DNA from: Loxodes magnus
Taxonomy: Eukaryota > Ciliophora > Karyorelictea > Loxodida > Loxodidae
DNA length: 64,000 nucleotides
Direction: 5' to 3'
Assembly (NCBI GenBank): GCA_946699065.1
Contig: CAMPDV010000227.1
Coordinates: 413,013 to 477,012, forward strand
Under the pieces are notes generated by a model that was not told the origin of the DNA, searched no databases, and was given only the letters and a program-made list of their open reading frames with translations. Positions 60,586 to 64,000 of the stretch are shown here, piece after piece; positions within the stretch are counted from its first letter, which is position 1; every line of letters starts with the position of its first letter. The position numbers and the translations under genes are program-made.

Positions 60586-62250
60586 ATGAAGAGCAAGAAT
60601 ATAGAAGAAAAAGTAGAATCAATAACAGGCTTTTCTTATTATAAACCTTATAAAGTGTCAACCAAATATTTTATAATTAAACATAGTTAAATTAAATAGA
60701 GTTAAAAAAGGCTAAAATAGGTATTATTTTTAATCATAACAGATATTAAAAGAAGAGTGCTGATCTAATAAAGGTGAAAAGTAAGCTTGAAGCTACTCTG
60801 TATTGATTTTACTTGAAAGAGAAAAGAAATTATCTTAACCTAAAATAAACTGCATGAAAAAAGAAAGGATTAGCAAATTGAAGGAAGATTCATAGATAAG
60901 CCTTATTCCAGAGACAAATAAATTAGCAGTTTAAGATTAAAATTAAATTCAAAAAATTTAAGAAAAACTAGCAGACCTAAGAGGGTAAGTTTTTCTTATT
61001 TAGGATTATTTTTTAAAGCAAACATCTAGAATTATCTTCAGCCTAGATTAGAACTAAGATCAGCTTGTTCAGATTAATAAAATAAAATAAAATAAAATAA
61101 TAGAAAATAAATAAGTTCGCTAAGTGAACACAAAATCAGATTTCAAAAATGTTTCTACTAAAAGAAGATATTTTTGTTAAAATTTAAAAGTAGGACTATA
61201 TAAAAGGGAAAAAAGCAAGAAAATTAATTACAGATCTGTAATAAATATGATAATATGCAAAAATTATAAATTGATGAAAGAGCAAGCAAAAATCTGAAGC
61301 TTTAGAAAGAACTAAAAAATAAAGACACTTAAAAAATCCTTTATAAGAACTTAAATCTTTTTTATTCTACGAGAAAACAAATAATTCAATTTTTAGAGAT
61401 AGTGAATATCCTTATTTCAAGATCATAAACTTTTATTAATTAACCAATTTTCAAAGTTGCTTATTCATTAATCAATTAACACATCAGATTAAAATAGTTT
61501 TATATTGATTAACTTCAAAAATAGATGATTGCTGCTATAAAATATTACCATTTTGTCTTTGTAAAATCATCAACTATTGTAACTAAATTTTTTCTATGAA
61601 TCTACTATGTTCTAAACCATAAAACCCTTGAAATTTTAATTTCTTATCCCTTTATTTTTAATCCTTAGGAATCTCTTTTTTATCATAGAAGTTATATCTT
61701 TTGGTAAAATAATCCAAAATAAATATATTATAAAGCCTTATTATATTAGAACACTCAGCTAATATAATAAAGCAACTAAGCTTAATTCTCTTTTAATCTA
61801 GTAAACTAAATTAATTCTATATATATCATTCTAAAAGACAGTTTAAAATAAAGAGATATTTAACTGTCTTAAGTAAAAGAATATCAAATCTCTCTTTACT
61901 TAACTCTCTTTAATCTCTCAGATTTTCTCCTTTACCATCTTTTTAAATCTATTCTATAGTTCTGGAAAATGCTACTAGATATGACTTTTACGTTTGGAGG
62001 ATAATTGAATATAGAAAAAAGGTTTTAAAATATAGATTATATTTGTTTTAATGATATAATAATTAATAAATAATAATAATCATTAACTTTAAATTATCAA
62101 AACAAGCATCCAGAGTTTTCAGTAGTTTATATATACTTTAACACTTATAATAAACGCTAACTAATTTCTATAAGACTATTTATCTAATACCTAGATTAGT
62201 CATTTCCTATTTTTCTTAGATTTATCTAAAAATAAATCCGAAAATAATGA
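60586..62250 (+). CDS. Hypothetical protein, 554 residues
   Basis: ATG 60586 to TGA 62248-62250 is an unbroken 555-codon frame with very few internal TGA codons, each at a Trp-compatible place, and several TGG. The first 330 residues are basic and helical, with a Lys/Glu-rich coiled coil around residues 200-260. The C-terminal 220 residues are rich in Ile, Leu, Phe and Tyr and may be membrane-associated or a compact beta-rich domain. An alternative model splices a 19-nt GT-AG candidate at 60985-61003, but the frame does not need it. No family recognised. The next gene starts 121 bases downstream on the same strand. Confidence 0.55.
61076..61101 (+). repeat. AAAAT microsatellite
   Basis: Five tandem AAAAT-type units inside the 554-residue ORF, encoding Lys, Ile, Asn and Gln; a likely slippage site. 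Confidence 0.8.
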
Positions 62251-62370
62251 TTATTATTAATAAGACTGCTTTAGAACAGCTAAGCTATTTAAATATTATT
62301 TATTTTAAGCTATCTCTTAATGGAAAGTATTTGGATATTTTGTTAATCAGTATGAGCAAATAAATCAAAC

Positions 62371-63552
62371 ATGAGTAATGAAATTATAGTAAAAAATGTT
62401 TTAAAGTCACTACCAAAGTGGAATAGTTGTCTATATACATTTTATCTTATCTTAGATGCAGTTTGTAATCTTTCTTTAGTTTAGAAGTAAAGTTAAATAG
62501 AATTAGGCTATTATTCAATTTCTTAGAAGTATATTTTCTAAGTAGGTAAGATATAATTCATTTGAATGTTTACAAAATTATATGAATATGATCTGGAAAA
62601 GTAAGAGGTCCTAATCTTTCTTAATATACTTCAGAATTTTTATGCATTTTTATTTTTTAGAATATGTTCGAAGGAAGAATGAAATTCTTAGAATTAGATG
62701 CTAAATTTAAGAGAATAAAGGAAAATTAAAAATATATAAACTATCCTGTGTTAGAGTTTGCCTTACCTTATTGTGCTTCCTTTTCTATTTTCTTTGATTT
62801 TATTTAGATTTTTGTGTTTTATACTGAAAACTGGATTTACTTATATCTGATGGAATTATATAGTGGTGATTGAGTGTATTCAATTAGCTTTATTTATAAG
62901 AGAGACTTAATTTTAAGGAGTTAATTATATCGTTGGAAATAAAACTTGCTATAGAATAGTTGACCTTGCTGATTGTCAATCTAGATATTCCCAACTATAC
63001 CTAGAGTTTCTATATATGAGTATCAGATATAAAAATACAGCTGAGAAGAGAAGATAGACTTAGATTTTAAATAATAAGACATAGATAGCATAATTACCTT
63101 CTAATTTATCAAGCAGTATGCATAAAATCACCGTCTTATATAAATTAACCTTAAATATTATAATAATTAAATCTTTCTCCATTCTATCGCTATCATATGC
63201 TAATTCCTTCTGAGCACCTTGGCAATTCTTCTTTATTAAATAACTCAAAATTAAAGGAAGTAAAAGGAAGCAAATAAAAGCAAAGGTCTTTAAAAGTGAG
63301 CTTATATAACATATTAGATTAGAATATGAGATTGATAGCTTTTAGGAGATTTTACGTTTATTATCCTCTTGCTTTAGACATTCAACTATGAAGTAAATTT
63401 GACATTTCTAAGTATAGTTTAGGATTGAAAATATTTAATTGATGAGCATTGATAAGATATAAATCTAGAGTTGATATAGCTAATAATTTATAAATGGTGA
63501 AAGTAAAGCTAATACTTTCTAGAGTTTAAAGGCCTTTTAAATTGATATATGA
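62371..63552 (+). CDS. Probable membrane protein, 393 residues
   Basis: ATG 62371 to TGA 63550-63552 is a single frame of 394 codons. It has hydrophobic spans near residues 20-40, 80-100 and 130-185 (Leu-Pro-Phe-Leu-Phe-Ser-Leu-Ile-Leu-Phe). Then comes a balanced, Cys-containing stretch (Val-Gly-Asn-Lys-Thr-Cys-Tyr-Arg-Ile-Val-Asp) and a charged C-terminal half. About six TGA codons read as Trp. Another frame from ATG 62661 is also hydrophobic, so a spliced model is possible. No family recognised. Confidence 0.5.
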
Positions 63553-64000
63553 GTAAGTGATTAATTAAAGAATACAATAACTTGATATTAAAACTAATGA
63601 TCAATATTGAAGAAGACTGATGATAGAGTATTCTTAATGACTAAGATATGATAAAACGGCTCTATTTAAAATGTTTCTTAAGGATTAAAAAATAGATCTT
63701 ATATAAAAGAGACATACAAAACTTTGAGCATGCTAATGAGACTTAAAAATACTGTGGTAAACAAATAAAAGAAAGCAATCATTAACAAGCCATTACTTAA
63801 AATTCTTAACTCCTCTCATTATAATAATATAATGCTATTACAGTAAACTTCATTGCTATAAACTTAAAATCATAGAAACTGCTCAAAATTTAATTTCTAG
63901 TAAAAAAGTGATAATATCTGTATACTTTGGCTTTCTAACAGTTATAGTAAATACTCACATAATTTAAATATGACAATCATATGATTTTTGATAGTCAGCA
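63553..64000. other. End of window, no supported feature
   Basis: A plus frame near 63560-63720 reads as charged helical sequence in a different frame from the preceding gene and may be the start of another gene cut by the window edge. Confidence 0.35.

Noticed and set aside
1..64000. Tetrahymena-like origin with TGA as the only stop and never Trp
   Set aside because: The Cys-rich gene, kelch gene and reverse transcriptases would be cut by many TGA codons exactly where Trp is expected.
1..64000. CRISPR array, rRNA genes or ciliate telomere repeats
   Set aside because: No spaced identical repeats of CRISPR type, no rRNA-like conserved blocks and no G4T2-, G4T4- or G3T3-type telomeric runs were seen.

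Overview
This looks like nuclear DNA of a ciliate whose genetic code has almost no dedicated stop codons. Throughout the window TAA and TAG sit at Gln positions of clear protein domains. In-frame TGA sits at Trp positions, and TGA is also the only codon that ends the well-resolved genes. The best evidence for TGA=Trp is comparative: copies of one zinc-knuckle family read Cys-Trp-[Phe/Tyr]-Cys with TGG in one copy (10898-10939) and TGA in another (27501-27542). This code (UAR=Gln, UGA=Trp or stop) is known from karyorelict ciliates such as Loxodes, with the heterotrich Condylostoma as the nearest alternative. The sequence is extremely AT-rich and repeat-rich. Because only TGA can end a frame, open length alone means little, so calls here rest on conserved motifs, residue composition and frame continuity to a TGA.

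Layout: 1-4900 is AT-rich with two hairpins. 4.9-11.4 kb is a graveyard of LINE-type retroelement pieces (gag-like ORF1 copies and a 5'-truncated reverse transcriptase). 12.9-18.0 kb holds a small ORF and the best host gene, a 1102-residue Cys-rich multi-pass membrane protein. 18.5-20.0 kb has a gag copy with a 3' hairpin, a perfect 46-bp palindrome and a compositional island. 20-23.4 kb is an AT desert. 23.4-32.5 kb has more gag copies, a 101-residue gene and a Pif1-like helicase split by a gag insertion. 33.5-34.8 kb has one ORF and two convergent class II tRNA genes (Leu-CAG, Ser-UGA). 35.6-39.3 kb has a coding locus, a RING/coiled-coil gene and a 32-bp minisatellite. 39.9-44.1 kb carries two decayed reverse transcriptase copies. 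44.1-45.4 kb is a possible secreted-protein gene. 45.6-47.6 kb has two gag copies. 48-49.2 kb is low-complexity polypyrimidine. 49.3-51.7 kb is a RING/B-box/coiled-coil/kelch gene with one 28-nt intron. 52.2-53.4 kb is coding but unresolved. 53.6-59 kb is the longest LINE. 59.2-63.6 kb holds three probable genes, two of them divergent across a 75-bp gap.

The retroelements form one extended family. ORF1 copies usually begin Met-Ala-[Pro/Ser]-[Lys/Arg]-Lys-Gln and carry coiled coil and a CCHC knuckle; the long LINE has an RRM-like region before its knuckle. ORF2 has a reverse transcriptase and a C-terminal Cys/His motif. Two ORF2 tails share a 3' stem-loop, and an ORF1-only copy has a stem-loop of different sequence at the matching place, so the ORF1-only copies may be mobilised in trans. 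Most copies are frameshifted; the 8959-10230 fragment is not. No exact exon structure could be confirmed without RNA data, and coordinates of frameshifted loci are approximate.
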